Shown: positions 1-15,100, numbered from the stretch's first letter. The stretch is 64,000 nucleotides of DNA from Bugula neritina (GCA_964035545.1 OZ037768.1:5509241-5573240), one strand, 5' to 3'. Notes: a model not told the origin generated them from the letters alone. Program-made: numbers and translations.

Positions 1-177
1 ACTAGAGGTTTATACATTCAACTTAGTTAAATATTCTATAAAATTAGGTCAAATAAAGTCTGATAAACAAAAAAATGCTTTCATTGAAAAACAACGTTAA
101 GCCCTGGTAAAACAATGTTATGTAAAAATACAACGAATTCTATAGCCACAGCATTAGTCTTGGAATAAAACGCATAC
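1..177 (-). other. CELSR intron, cut by the window edge
   Basis: Sequence after the 5' splice donor of the last visible CELSR exon (GT at 177-176). AT-rich; I see no acceptor that leads into a cysteine-rich EGF continuation, so the next exon probably lies outside the window. Confidence 0.6.
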
Positions 178-3100
178 CTTTATTTCGACATGGCAGTGTG
201 ATGCAGAAGTCCCTCTTATACACACACCCATCTTGAGTATTGTACTTGGATACGGCTGCCCCAAAATCCATGTGCTTATAGTTGATGTAGAGGTCTCTAA
301 TACAGCCTACCAAGTTACTAGAAGATACTCTGAGGCTATCTAGACTGAAATGATTGGGTAGTCCACCGACTAGGAGAGGTCCCGTTACGTCTAGAGCACA
401 ACGCTGGTCTTCCCCACGAGGTAACCGTCTACACCTGCACACCACATACCAGTTACTAATAGAATAGCAAAGAGTCTATGGAAAAGTCTAGTTTACCTTG
501 GCACTGTGCCAACAGCTATGACCACACAAGTAGCAAAACTTACTCTTTTATCTCAATACGCTGGGCACAGGGAGGGTCGAACAGCTCTGGGTGTAGCAGA
601 TTGAGTCCCACATCACATTGGTCAAGAGAGATAGTCAGAGTAGCGTCTTTATAGTCCACTTCTATTGTGTGCCAATGGCCGTCATTTAAGCCATACTTAT
701 TCCCTGTTAGAAAAACAATCAGCCATTAATAAGGCACCAACAAAGTTGAGCAGATTCCATGCAGACTATATACTGCTATATAGAGCCAGTACAAGGTGAA
801 ACTTGCTTGCTGACAGACAAAACTCACCAACTGAAACCGAATAAGTTTGATTGGCAAAGGACATCTTCAGCACAGCCTTGTGGTCAATCAACTGCAAAGC
901 TATGAAGTCATGCAGGTGGTTGTATCTGCCATTGTATAGTAACAGCCCTGACTTCTTTCTAGTTGCAAAACTAAAACCAAGATATACTTCTTGAGAATAT
1001 ATATAATAAAACTAAAAGAACTAACCAGCTTTCACTAAGAACAACACTTGAGGGATAAACAAAAGCACATGGCTTTGACCCAAGCTGAAGACTATACGAC
1101 TAGCCTTTGCTCTCACCTAAGCTGTATATTGAATCTGATCCTCGACTGCAGAGCGGGGAACATGAGGTACGACCCCGAGACAAAGCTGACAGTTCTGGTA
1201 GTGCAGGTATCAGTTCGGGTGTCCGTCTCCACACAGCGCACTGCTCCTTGGTGACACGCGAACCCACCTCTGATCAAGTCTACGCAGTAAGCCCCTTCCC
1301 CTGTGCACACTTCGTTAGGACAGTAGGAGGCGTTGTACACGGCTATCATAGTATTATATTCACATCTCTCACCTGCCAACAGAGTTGTTACTGCACTTAG
1401 CACTACATCTTCAACAAGTTGGGAAGAAAAATGAATACTACTATTGGACCATCACAAAGTGTGTTCACTATTTTAATAATTAAATGACTAAGCACTGAAA
1501 ATATCTCTAGATTAGAAAAGTTAGCCAATAGAATTTCATTTTCATTTAGCAAAAATTAAAAAATATCGTTTGGAATTTCTAACACCATTTTCCACTTGCA
1601 GATGTGTAATAATACTACATGTTACGTAAACATTCAGGTGTGTTATGTAGATGATGAGTAAATACCTTTATAGCCTGTGGGACATATGCATCTAAACCCT
1701 CCCTCTATCTGCACGCATGTTCCAAGGTTTAGGCAAGGATTGCTGTAGCACAGGTTCACTTCTGTGTCACAGCTATAGGTTGTATTTTGACCTGCAAAAA
1801 ATGAGTTGTACAGTCATGAATAATTTAGGATTCCTTTCACATCACCTAAAGCCGATTAAAAATTAACTTTTTCAAACACTCCAAAAACTAACCTGCAAGT
1901 CCAGTAGGGCAGTTACAGGAAAAGAGCTTCTTAGATCTGATTGGTCGAAACAACAAAGTATTGGAGATGAGAAAAGGTACCGCCTGAGAAAATTCCAGAG
2001 TGACGGAACACTTGGCATAGTTGATGCAAGGTTCGTTGATACACAGAGTGTCATCAAAAGGTAGAGCCTACATTGATCATAGTAGTCAAATAAATCATAT
2101 ACATTATATGTCATATTGAAACAAGTAAGGGTAACTTACAAACATGCTTTGTATTTTCATTAAAAAAAATAATCCAAAACTAATAAAGGTTAAAATCGGC
2201 TTTAGACAATCGAGTTAATTAGGCAGTGAGAAAAGGATGTAGATATATTAGCTACACAAGGACACACATAAAGTAGTAGCCGCTGTAAACAATACATACA
2301 GTAGTATCCACAGGGCAGACTCGGTAATACTTACGGTAACAGCCGACAGGTTCTTTAACAAGTCAAGTCTCCGATAAATCTGCTCTTTGATGTGACCTTG
2401 ACTGAGATAGGCATCACGGCCATCTTCTTCCTGTACAGCAGCAAAGCTGATGTTGAGTACAGGATTGTGGATATCTGTATTTACTTCAGTATCTTCCTAC
2501 AATTCAGTAACAGATACACTGTAAAATGAAGAAAAATAAGGAAAAAAAGTATCAATAATTTTTTAATGTGAAAACTTAGGAAAGAAGCCACAGACTACAC
2601 TTACTTATAATCATGGAACACATTTAAAATATTTTTCAAATGAGAGTTTTTAATATGCTTGCAGTCAAAATATGCATAACAAAAATATTGCATAAATATT
2701 TATAAAATATTTTATAACTATACCAACTTTTCTATTTAGCTTTTCAACTACTTCTTACAAATGCATTCTAGTATATGAAATTCTTCAAAGGAGCCATCAC
2801 TTATTCTGTTTACCTTGATGTCAATGACATACACACTGGAGGCTTTGACTTCTAAGACAGCAGCTAGAGCCTGTACTGTATATTTATACATATGAGTCAT
2901 AAAGGCGACGGGAGTGAGGTCATCAAGTCTCAGCGTGACGGAGTTGGTCAGCATGTCAGCGGTGATGAACCTGTATATCAGCTTACACGTGGCATTCACG
3001 GTGTTTCGTAGATCTACAGAAATTATAATAAGCAACACTAATAGTTTTACACTTGCATTTGTAAAATACTTCATGTTTTGGTACGTATTGTGTGGTTCCA

Positions 3101-6100
3101 CATGTTTGCAAAGTTTGATCATACATGAACAGCTTATTTCAATATACAAGATGTGAACTTACAATAACAGTTACATATTAGTTACACTAACAGTTATATA
3201 TAAATAATTAAATTTCGCGGAATGAAACTTGATTTATAAATTAGCTTCAGTGAAAAACTCAAAACTTCCAAACCCGGTCTTTTTTGGGAAGTTGGAGGCT
3301 TATTTAATGCAAATAAAGACGTGTGCATAAGTAAAAAATATTTATATAAGAGAACAGAGTTGACCAGAAAAGTTGGCTGTGAAAGTACAATTTTGATGTT
3401 CAATGTTGTAGAATATATTCACATAGTGCACTCACTTCCACACGAGGTAGAATAAAGAAATCTCAAACTTTCCAATGATATAAATCACAAGGCACTAAAA
3501 ACCTGACAATGATTTAATGAAATAGTAATTTCAAAAATAAAGACAAATCTCAATTTATTTATGATTGAAAATGAGATGATCGGTAAAAGTGAACACTTCA
3601 CCAAGTAATATCCTTACATGGCCATTAAGCAAGTATAATTTGTTCACAAATAAACATCTTTAATTGACTTTAATCTTTATATAAACAAAAACTAATCCAA
3701 AAAGTGGATAACCATAATTCCTAGCTCTAAAACAATCACATTGAGCAGCTAGAGCAACAATTTCATACAAAGTATGCAACTATAGCTAGGCTCATACCAC
3801 CCAACAGTGTGGCGACAGCATTTTGATACTCACCACTGACTTGTATTACAAATTCTACTACATGGTTAACATTGCTGCCCAAGTCTTTATTGAGTCTGAT
3901 ATAGCCGGTTGTAGAGTTGAGTGTGAAGTACTCAGCCTCGTTGTTTGTTTTGACAGCGTAACGCAGGTTCTCCCTATCTGATTCGTCCGGGTCAAACGCA
4001 GGAACTCTTCCAATATAGCCACTCGGAAAATAGCCACTGTGCAAGAAGATATCAAAGTGTCAGTGTCAGTACTATTATATTATGCAGGCAAAAAAGGGAA
4101 GACAATTCTTATCACACTCTAAGTATTTAATTTATGACAAATTAATGTATTCAGTAGAAATTTTAAAAATAACCATAACACAAAAGATGAACATGTTAAT
4201 AGAAGTACTAGTATACTTTGCTCTAACAGAGATAAAAGGCCAAACGAGATTTGTAGCTTAAACTATGCAATTATACATTACACTGTGAACAATTCTTTTA
4301 GGCTAAAAATACCAAAAGCAACGGTTAACTTAGAGTGAAATAGAAGTATAAAAATGATGTGTTATTGACTAGTATTCTACTTACAACACAAATACAAAGA
4401 GCTCATGTGTGATGTGAATGTTCATATTATTATCTTAATAATCTTCAATAGTGAAACTACGACACACTTACACATCATACACAAATGCCACAACTCACTC
4501 TTTTATATTTCAAGGGCCCCTAGGCTATCCTACACAGCATATTCTTACTTCAATAGTTAACTGGTGAGTCAACTGACTTAATACAACACTATAATACATT
4601 ACTAATGCACTGCCTAACCTACACACCATATTATGTAATACATTACATACTTCACAGTATACGTCATAATTTTACACCAGCTACAGAAATTGCTACCTTG
4701 CACTACACATACCACATTACTATTACATATTCACTATATACAACACACTGTCCTATGACCTACACAGTTACCACATGACAATCTGTAGCACACCACAACA
4801 AACACTACAATACACACTCCAAGACATGACACAACATGCTACACAACATGCTACACAGCAGTAAGCTCTCACCGGTAGTTGTTGACTATGATGCTAAAAT
4901 CTTGGAGTACGGGACGGTTGTCATTAATATCCTGTAGTTTGACAACAACGGTAGCCTTAGTGATCATGTGTTCAGAAGAGGCCTGCACCTGGAGAGTGTA
5001 ATTCTTCTTGAGGGACTCATAATCCAGCAGGACTTTGCTAAGCAACTGAAATGACCCATCCTCCAGGTCTTTCAATTCAAATGCATCCACGTCGCCTCCA
5101 ACCAGCTGGAATGTTATCTGTGGAAAAAGAGGGATCGGCTTTAGTTTGTATTTTAGTTCAAGTTGCTTTAAAAATGAGCACCGAAACACAGCTACTCTTC
5201 CCAATATTATTTATAGTTATATATAGTTGAAGCACAGGAGTCAAATCACCATAACCATTGTGAGAATGGATTTTGTACTTGGTACCTGCTACAAGTACTA
5301 ACTGGATACCTTGTGTAACACTGCTACTCTACTACTCTTTTCCCATAAAATAAACTCAGGGTGGATGTGACACAGCCACTCTACCTCTCTCTCCTTATAA
5401 CATAGCCTCAGAGTGTGTGCCACAGGCATACCTTTGCATGGTCGCCAAGATCAGCGTCCGTAGCTCTTATAACTGGGCTGACAACGGATCTCAGTGGTTG
5501 ATTCTCAAATATTCTCCGAACTATCGTGTCACTCTCAAACTGCGGGGCGTTATCATTGACGTCCCGCACCGTAACCTTCACCGTCACCTGCAGAAGGACA
5601 GAAACATTCACTGTCCTAACTGTAACCAACAATGCACCACAACTCTGTAGGTATTATACCATTGTGTAACACAGCTCACTCGCACTCAATAAACAACTAT
5701 TACTACTCTGATTAAAAAAGAAATAATACAAAACTTCTCCATACACTTAGTAAACTACAGCTTGCAACACTGCAAAACCGTTAAGATAGACCTGTTGATG
5801 AAAGTTGCTTGAGGTACTCAATAGAACTTACTGAAGACGATTTACGTTGAGAAAGTGGGGCCATATCTGTAGCGTAGACAACTAATTGATATTCGCTCTT
5901 AGTCTCTCGGTCTAAGCTTTTATTCACTCTAATGGTACCTGCAATATGATGTCATAACTATCACAACCTGAAGTGCAATTCACACCACAGCATACTGTTT
6001 TCTGAACTCCATTTCAACAACAAATTATTGGCTTAAAACTTAATATCAAACATATTGACATTTGCAACTTGAGAAACAACATCGGCTTCTATAAAATACA

Positions 6101-9100
6101 ATTAGTCACGATGAGAACGCATTACATATAAGTAACAGAAATACAAAACTTACCACCAGAATATTCTATGTAGAAACTACCATTGCCATTATTTCCACCG
6201 TCAAACGTGTACCGAACCTGGGAGTTGTCAGTACCCGGTTTATCATTGTCGCTAGCTGATAAAGTTATAACACTAGAGCCTACACTTTCATCCTCAGCAA
6301 TAGATGCAGTGTATTCTGTCTTCCCAAATTTAGGGGCATTGTCGTTGATGTCCAGTACAACAACATGGAGCACGGCCGGGATTGGAGTCTACAGTATGAG
6401 TCACAAACATGTTAATATAGACTTTAGCAGATTAGCAAATTATTTCACTATTTTATTACACATTTAATTGATATATAAATCAGATATTGGTAGTTTTTAT
6501 GGCTTGTACAATGTTTCCAATGCTTATTGATCTAATTGATAAAACTAATATGAAATGAATATATGTAGACTATGCTAGCTTATTTTATATGAGGAGAGGA
6601 TAGAGACTAGGGGGAGGATAGAGACTGGGGGAGGGTAGAAACTGGGGGAGGATAGAAACTGAAGGAGAGTAAAGACTGGGGGAGGGTAGAGACACAATAT
6701 ACCATAGGCCTATGATTATGATTATAGAGTCGAGCGGTAATTACCTCGAGAGGAGGCAACCCTCGATCTCTTGCAATGACATCTACTTTAAATTCCGGAG
6801 TCGAGGGATAGTCTCGGTCTAGCGTATCATTGACAATGACTTCTCCAGTTGTGAGACTGATTCTGAATGGTAAAGACTGTCCATTGCTTATGAAGAAGTA
6901 AGTTACTTGCCCATTCAGCTCAATGTCTGCATCTTTAGCCTGAAGTACAGGAAAAGCAGACGTATTGAAGAGGGAATAGAAGACATCTGTTGACATACTA
7001 GTATTGTTTGTACTGTAGTGTTGACCACACATTGCTATTGTGTGTTCTGCAGCCATTAGTAGCCGTTATACCTCTTGTACACAATTCAACTACAATGCCA
7101 AGGGTTTTATAACACTAATGAATTGATCAGCCAATACCAATCAATAGTCTCCCCTTTATGTAGAATACTGGATGTAACTGACTATTTAATTGCTTGAATA
7201 TGAATATTATAGTCGAATAAATACTTTTATACTCCATAATGGCAAACACAAAAAATTTATTGTTTTTGTCACGCCTATTACTTTACAGCTAAAAAGTCAA
7301 TTAAAAGCTAGCAAAACATATTATAGTTCATAAAAATACTTTTATGCATGTTCAAGGAGCTAATTTAGACATTGCAACTTCAAGATTATATTTTCTGATT
7401 TTCAAGCAGTTGATATGTTGCATGTAACTATTGTTTCTACTTTCTACTCCATAACAGCTTCAGGGAGGGGAGGGGGCAGTGGTCAATAGAAATACAATTA
7501 TATGACACAAGGCTAGGAGCCCCTAGGTGCCAGCAAGGCTTTACACCACACACTAGTCAGTAGCAGTATCTCAGTGCTGTACATACAAGCAACTATGAGA
7601 TGAAATCACTATAAGCATCAGTTTTGTTAAAACATTCAATAATTACTGTCATTCACATTACAGAGCAGATAATTATACTAATAAGTCTAGTGTGTGTATT
7701 GTGTATAAATTATGTCTCATGCAGGTTACACAATTATGCCTTCAAATGGCAACTTTGAAAAAACCTGCATAATTTGCACACTCAGACCATGGCTTATATT
7801 TTAGAATTTTTCAGTCTTTCTTTGCATTTGTACAAGTATAAAGAATATTAGTAGTTAACTGATGTCTTGTAAGTACAGTACTCCCTCTGTATCTCACTAA
7901 GCTACGGGTTATGGAACCTCAATTTGTGACATAGTAGAATATTAGATTTAACTCACAAATCTGTATAGTAGACATAGTAGACATAGTAGAATACTAGATT
8001 TAACTCACAAATCTGTTGAATTAGGCCATTTTTTCCTATACACTTTATAAGCCACAAAATGGGGTTCAAACCCTTATGACCTATATAATTTTGCGAGGAC
8101 TGTCTCGTGAGATATGGAGGGAGCACTGTAGTAATTATTGTTTCAGCCTGCTAGTGATTCTTGGAGTGGAGTTGAAAGTTAGATTACCTGTATTGTGCCT
8201 ATAGTAGCTCCTTTTCCAGTAGACTCTGGCACACTGAACTCATAGACGTTTTTTTCAAACTTAGGGGTGTACATGTTTTTGTCTGCGACATTCACCTGCA
8301 CAGTGCAATCGGAGGACTGTGCTGAGCTATCTGTTGCTCGTATTTTAAGGCTAATAAAAACGAAAGTAACTGAAACATTAGTATAGGATACAATATTAAA
8401 TCTTCTGCAATCTCACTAAGAAAATATTTATCAAGATCTTCTTGACATTTATCAGGACAGATTATTAAAAAAAAAGGTAATAAATAGCTGGGGGTTAATA
8501 ACGAAAGGATCAAAGAATGAAAGTATTATAGTCACAACTAATAAAATTAAAATATATGCAAACCTATAAATTTTGTTGCGTTCATAGCTGAGTTTTTTGT
8601 TGACTCTGATAATACCAGATCTTTGTTCTTTGATGATTGAGAAATCATTTGCCTGATCTAAAAAAAGAAAAAAAATGTACCAGCCACCAGGATCGGTGTT
8701 GCCGAAACCCGGGATCGAACCAGGGACCTTTAGATCTTCAGTCTAACGCTCTCCCAACTGAGCTATTTCGGCCGGTAATGGAGCGGGTACAAACTAAGCA
8801 ATTCATTGATGTGAAAACATACGCGTCGCGATTTCATCAGCGGTATGTAAGTTTATTTACACTAAGCCTAGGGCCACACGGTGCGTATTTTCGCATGCGA
8901 AAATTGAAATCACAAGTAGCAAAGGTGTGTGGCCCTAGGCTAAATTGTAATCTTTCTATATTTTGTAAATATAAGGAGAGGCGCTATAGTGACTTGGCTA
9001 TTACTTTGTTCGGTAAATACTGAGAAGCTGTTGAAGTGCAAAAATGCACGAGTTTCCTCACCTCCATCAATAATAGAGTACGTCAGTTCGTCATTTTCAT

Positions 9101-12100
9101 CCGGGTCTTCAGCTGTGACAGTTATTACTTCGTCAAGTATCTCTGCATCTTCAGATATAACGACTGAGTACAAGTCTTTCGAAAACTTTGGCTTGTTGTC
9201 ATTCCTAAGTCATATTATTTAAAACAAATATAACTTTATTATAATCATGGCCAAAATAAAAATTAAAACATGCAAGCACATAATAAGGTGCAGTGGTGGC
9301 AACATATTGATATGATAATGCAATACTTTATCATTTACCTAACTTCCTTTAATTCCACAAGATTGATTGTTGTTTGTCAAACAGAAGAAAAAACTTTCAT
9401 GGTAACTTCAAACATTTTATTTATTTAAATTTTTACCCAAAACATTTACATACTTTACAGAAGATTAATGAGTCTTGTGATGTATACGATAAATTTCATA
9501 TTTTACAACTAAAACAGAGAAGTAGATAAAAGCAAGCAAACATCAGGTAAGAGTTTTGTATTCACACTACAATGAGTCATAAGAGAGTGAAGTGGCTGCT
9601 GTTTATCAATATACACAGTTGCTTGTCAATACAGAGATATTTGTTCAACAAATCACCTATTATCCTAATTCAATAGGTGTGGGAAATGAAAGCAGCACTT
9701 AGAAAAAGCATTTTCAGTTATTCTCCACTAACCGCCACCTACTAAAGTAGAATTTTATACAAACAAAGTATCAAGATAAAGCAAAACAAAGTTATGTGGC
9801 ATTTGTTCTGTTCACAGTTTTGGTGATTTGCTAAGTGGCTGCCATTTCAACTGTTGACTGGGTAAATGACTACCCAATCACTAGTTTATTACTTAATCTT
9901 CAATTTCAATTATAATCACTAGATATTTGCCACCAAATGCAGTTGATTACATGGGAAAACAGATGAGAAATTAATTACATACATTAATTGCTCCACAGTT
10001 TACCTGTCTAGTATTGTGATGGTTACATTAGCAGCTGCGGACAGCTGGGGAATTCCACCATCTTGTACCTTTACTTGAAACTCATATCTGCATGAAACAA
10101 GTAAAAGCAGCTGAGATGAGGATTGAAAAAGTACTGTTTGACAGTCATTTAGCATACTCTTGACACTTACCAGAGTTAACTGTGTTTACTAAAAGGCTAA
10201 ATAGCGCATGTTTATAATATAGTAAAAATGTAATGCTATTGATTTACCACAGTATGTACACACATTAAGTGTACAAAGCAGCCCAAGCACTAATATGATG
10301 TGCCCCTGTAATAGTAACTCTACAAGTGTTAACTGAGGGTATAGGAGAATAATATTAGACACACAGACCCGATATACAAGAGCTTTTGATAGAAAAAACT
10401 TACCTAGCTGTTGTTTCTCGGTCTAACGTGGCATTGTTTGTGATGACTCCACTATTCTCATTTATAGTGATAGGAAGTTCTCCATTACCATGACTAGAGA
10501 CGATGGAATACTTCAAGAGTTGATTATCTCCCTTGTCTGGATCATCTGCTTCTATAGTAGCTATTGGATTGCCAGGAACGTGGTCCTCAAACACATTGTA
10601 CCTGCAGGTAAAGTCACGGTTGGAGATAGAGCTGGGAAATGTACCGCAGGTAAAGTATAGAATGGGAAGGGAAGGTTACGCAAGATACATCAAGTGACTG
10701 TGCCACCCTAAGTTGATAGGGTCTGTAATTTGCAACTCCTTTGCGGAAAGTATTGAGAGCATTAGTTCAGGTGTGAGCCTACCAGTTTTTCTAGAGTACG
10801 AGACATAGCTCAGGTTCTACTGGATATAGCCCAGGTTTCACTGGACATAGCTAGCTAGCCCAGATTCTACTGAACATAGCTAGCTAGCCCAGGTTACACT
10901 AGACAATAATCATGGCTAAACAATTCATTATTTCAACTTAACCAGCGTTTTGTCAAATATCTTAGACTAGTAAATAGCTTACTACTATGAACATTTCTTT
11001 AAAAACTGTTAAAGTTTTTGAGCATTTCTAGCCATTTAAGTTATATGATAATCAAAAGTGGCTGGGTACTGAAATTGTTGGTAGCAAACAGACTTTCCCT
11101 GGGCACTGGGCCAGGTGGCATTGCTTTAATATTGTTTATACTGTTTGAAATTTAGAGTGAAGATTGATCATGCTAATTTTGAACATTGCAAATAAATTTG
11201 GCATAACCCACTTTCTGAAAAGTGTTGAAATAGCGCGTATATAATTCCAAGAATGTTAGATTGTGATTTCAGATCAACATGTCTACTAGAAATGAATAAT
11301 TAGAAAGATTACCACCAGTAAGTCTTTAAATGAACAGATAGAGATTGAAGACTACAAAACTGAAGCCATGCAGTGAACGTCGGCAGAATACTGTAGTTGT
11401 TACTCTACAAATCTCCCACAAAATGAACAGCAAACTATTCAAGTCTACTCTGAATGAAGAAAATTTTCAACAAAAGAAGCATATTTAAGAAGATGAATGG
11501 CGCTGTAGTAGTAACTCCTGTAGTTATTGTTTATTCCTACCACATCTTACAGGTACATGCAAGGTGTAGCTATATTATAAATGTACTGTACTTAATTAAA
11601 ACTTGGGATAGCAATAGTGTGAGGGTCACTCAGGGTTTAGCTACCTTTATTAGTGTGAGGGCTCTTTACAATGTTTCAGTGACGGTTTTAATTTTAAAAT
11701 TTTCAGAACTTGAAATAATTCTGCATGATCGAACTGTATCTGTTATTTTCTACATTTCATACCAGCCAATGCTATAAATTTACATTTGGCAGTGCTACAA
11801 TGACATTTATTCAATACACTACCATGTTTGAAATAACTTTCATTCATTAACGTCATATAAAAACCTGATAATTGTTAACATATTTGTCAATATATCACCA
11901 TGTCTAGTCCCATCATTTAGAAGAATGTAAATCATTTTGTTTTCTAACAGTTAACAATAATGGCATGTTTATGTGTACAAAAAGTGAAGTAGCTGTGATA
12001 TGCTAAGCACTATGACTATAGAATATAAAGTTTAACTTCTGTAACTTACAAGTAGGAAGGGTATCTAAATGCAGGTGGGTTGTCGTTAACATCCAGTACT

Positions 12101-15100
12101 ACGACCTTGACATTCACGACATTGCTTAGAGACGGACTACCACTATCCTTAGCTCTGACTCTCAGATTGTATTCGTCTCCCCCTCGCTTGTCCCTGTCTA
12201 ACGGAACAATCACTCGTAGCTCCCCAGTCTCGGCATCAATCTCAAACACCTGGTACTGGTTGCCAAATGTTATAGAGTACCTGAACATATAGCAGAGAAT
12301 ATTAATATCCACAATATGCACAGTTAGTGACATGTGACACATTGTAAAATTAATATACATTTTAATAGCAATATAAATCTTTTTATATTAAGATATCAAA
12401 CAATTATGGCAGCTAGGGAAATAAATCATACACTATATTTTACTCATTACCAGCCAGAAGAGAGAAAACATTGCTTGCTGTTTGCAGTAGTTGCAGTAAC
12501 TTAGATACTTGATCTAAAATTCTGCCATTACAAATATTTCAATATCGTATCCATTGCACGGAGTCAGTTTCGAGTAATTGAGAAATTAAAACAGAAAGAT
12601 TGATCCTACATTACTACAATGACACTTGTTCAGCTCAGAAATCAATTTACTAGCTATACTAGTTACTCTACTGCTTGCTAAGTACAGGGGGTGTTATCAT
12701 GAACCAGATGGGACAGCCATATGTTTAAATAATAGAAAGACATTCCTAACTGCAAGCAATTTGTTAGCTAGTACTCATCATGGGAGGTAATGGCTGCCTC
12801 AGAGAGCAGCGAAATAAAAAAGTGAGTTGGTCTAATGACTAATTTTAGTTTCAATACATTAAACAAATATAAGCAGGCCTGAACTAACAAGGGAATCAAT
12901 AGAATGCTCAGTTTATGAAAGATAATTTAAAATTATACAGGACTGTGACAAAAGACTACAGTATTAAGAGCTGAACAACTACAAGAGCAGTAGCACTATA
13001 GTCAGAGTAGTGAGCAGTTACAACCAACAACTTCTGTCCCAGACCTTCAGGTGTGGTAAACACCTCTGGTTATAGCAACAACTCAGTACACATAACTTCA
13101 GCACCAGTTCCAACAGCAAAGAAAATATCCATAGTCATTTGTATAATAACATTAGTGATAACAGAACTCTGCTATGGATTTTAGTAGCCTTGGGACATGA
13201 CAACTAGCTAAGTCACACCTAGAAGGACACAGTAAGACGACTTTAGTGGTGAGGTTGTCACATATTTCATAGGAAATAGAAGGTAATCCTCAATATTTCG
13301 GTCTGGAAGCCATATGGAAACCACAAGAATGCATGCAGTAGGCTGAGTAATGGATGGTAGACGGAAGGTAAATTATTGGGCCACTTCAAACATCAGGGTA
13401 CAGCCTTAGCAATAATCAGTTTGAGTGGCAATAAGTTGAAAGTAGAATATGCTTATTATAATTAATAGTAGTTTAAGACAAGGAAGAAAATAGATCCACT
13501 AGAATAGGTAGCACACCAAACTTGAAAGCAGTCTCCGATACTACATCATTTTTTCTCTTCTCAAAATTGTCAAAACAAAAGTACTGAAAGATCATCTTAA
13601 TAATTCTAAAACTGATCAATTTAAAAACAGATCTAGTTTAATTTGCAATGACATATAAATATGTGACAAATAAACATTTTACCTAACAATTCCATTCTTG
13701 GCAAAATCAGCATCAGTGGCCAACACCTGACCAATGGTCTTCGGGCCAGAAGTAATATCAACATCTTCCAGCACCTCAAAAGTGTAGGCAGTTTGACTGA
13801 ACTTCGGAGCATTGTCATTGAAATCCACGACTTGAATATTCACTGTCACAGTAGACGTGCGACGATCGGCAATGTTATCCGATTGATCAACCGCTTTAAC
13901 TACAAAACTGTATTCAGAAGAACTCTCTCTGTTGAGCGGTTTAGCAATAGTGAGATCTCCCGTATTCCTATTGATGGTAAAATCTGGCACCAGCTGAGAG
14001 TTGACTATCCAATATTTTATTTCTTTGTTCTGGCTAGCGTCTTCATCTTCTGCTCTCATATGAGTGACTATCGAGTCAACCGACTCTGTCTCCGACACAT
14101 TTATATTGTATACTTCAAACTCAAAAGAAGGAGCATGATCATTGACATCTAAGACTGTTATAGTAAGAGATACTTGCGCCATGTTGGGTGGAGAGCCTTT
14201 ATCTCTCGCCTGCACTGTAAATTGGTGTAAAGGAATACTTTCCCTGTCTATTCTGCCTTTGGTACTGACCCAGCCTGTGTCACTGTCGATATCAAACAAG
14301 TTTAGACTTCGCTGATCTACATCAGCCTGCAGGGAGTATTCCACAGTCCCAGAACTTCCTGCGTCTTCATCTGTAGCTACGATCTGCAGGATCTCTGTGC
14401 TGATGGAGATTTCCTCGTTTATACTAGCAGAATATGCGTCCTTTGAGAACTTAGGATTGTGCAAGTTGCTAAATACTTGTCTCCTTTTTCTCGACAAGAC
14501 ATCTGACTGTGGGTCTTGTACCCTCAACCATACATTAATACCTTTACCTAGTGACACACTATTTGATATTTGAGAGTCATGATTATTATGCCAGTTGATG
14601 AAAAGTTCACTTAATTTAGAATTAGTTATTGAACTATTTGATATCCTAACTACTTGAGGAGGAAGCAAGGTGTTTAACTTCCATTCAAGTATCTTTATTC
14701 TTTTTAAATCCAACTTAGAGTTATTGTTATTGTCTACATCAATTTCAATAAATGGAATGTTAACATTGAGATTTGCTGATACAATGTGAATAGTAAAGGA
14801 CAAATTGACAGATGAGAAGCAGTCCACTGCCTTTACAGTTACCACTAAATCTCTGTCGCACTCTTTGATGGCGCTTCTCCAAGTATCATGCTTGTATAAC
14901 AGATATCCATCATTATGAATATGAAATTGCGGATCACAGATAATGTATGGCAAGGTCTTGGGCTGAGATACTGTATAATTACAACTAGAATTAGAAATTG
15001 AAAAATTAAATAAACGGTTGATTCCTTTATCAATAGGTGCACTGGGTGACTGTGAAGATAAGGCTTCACATGCAAACACTTGTAAAACTAATAACAGAAA

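Noticed and set aside
1107-1400. 97-codon plus-strand frame over the CELSR EGF3/LamG exon
   Set aside because: Antisense shadow of a well-supported exon with conserved cysteines on the minus strand.
8637-9023. 128-codon plus-strand frame
   Set aside because: Runs antisense through the tRNA-Phe gene and an inverted repeat; the protein shows the usual antisense-tRNA reading (RNPGSNQGPLDLQSNALPTELF) and no domain.
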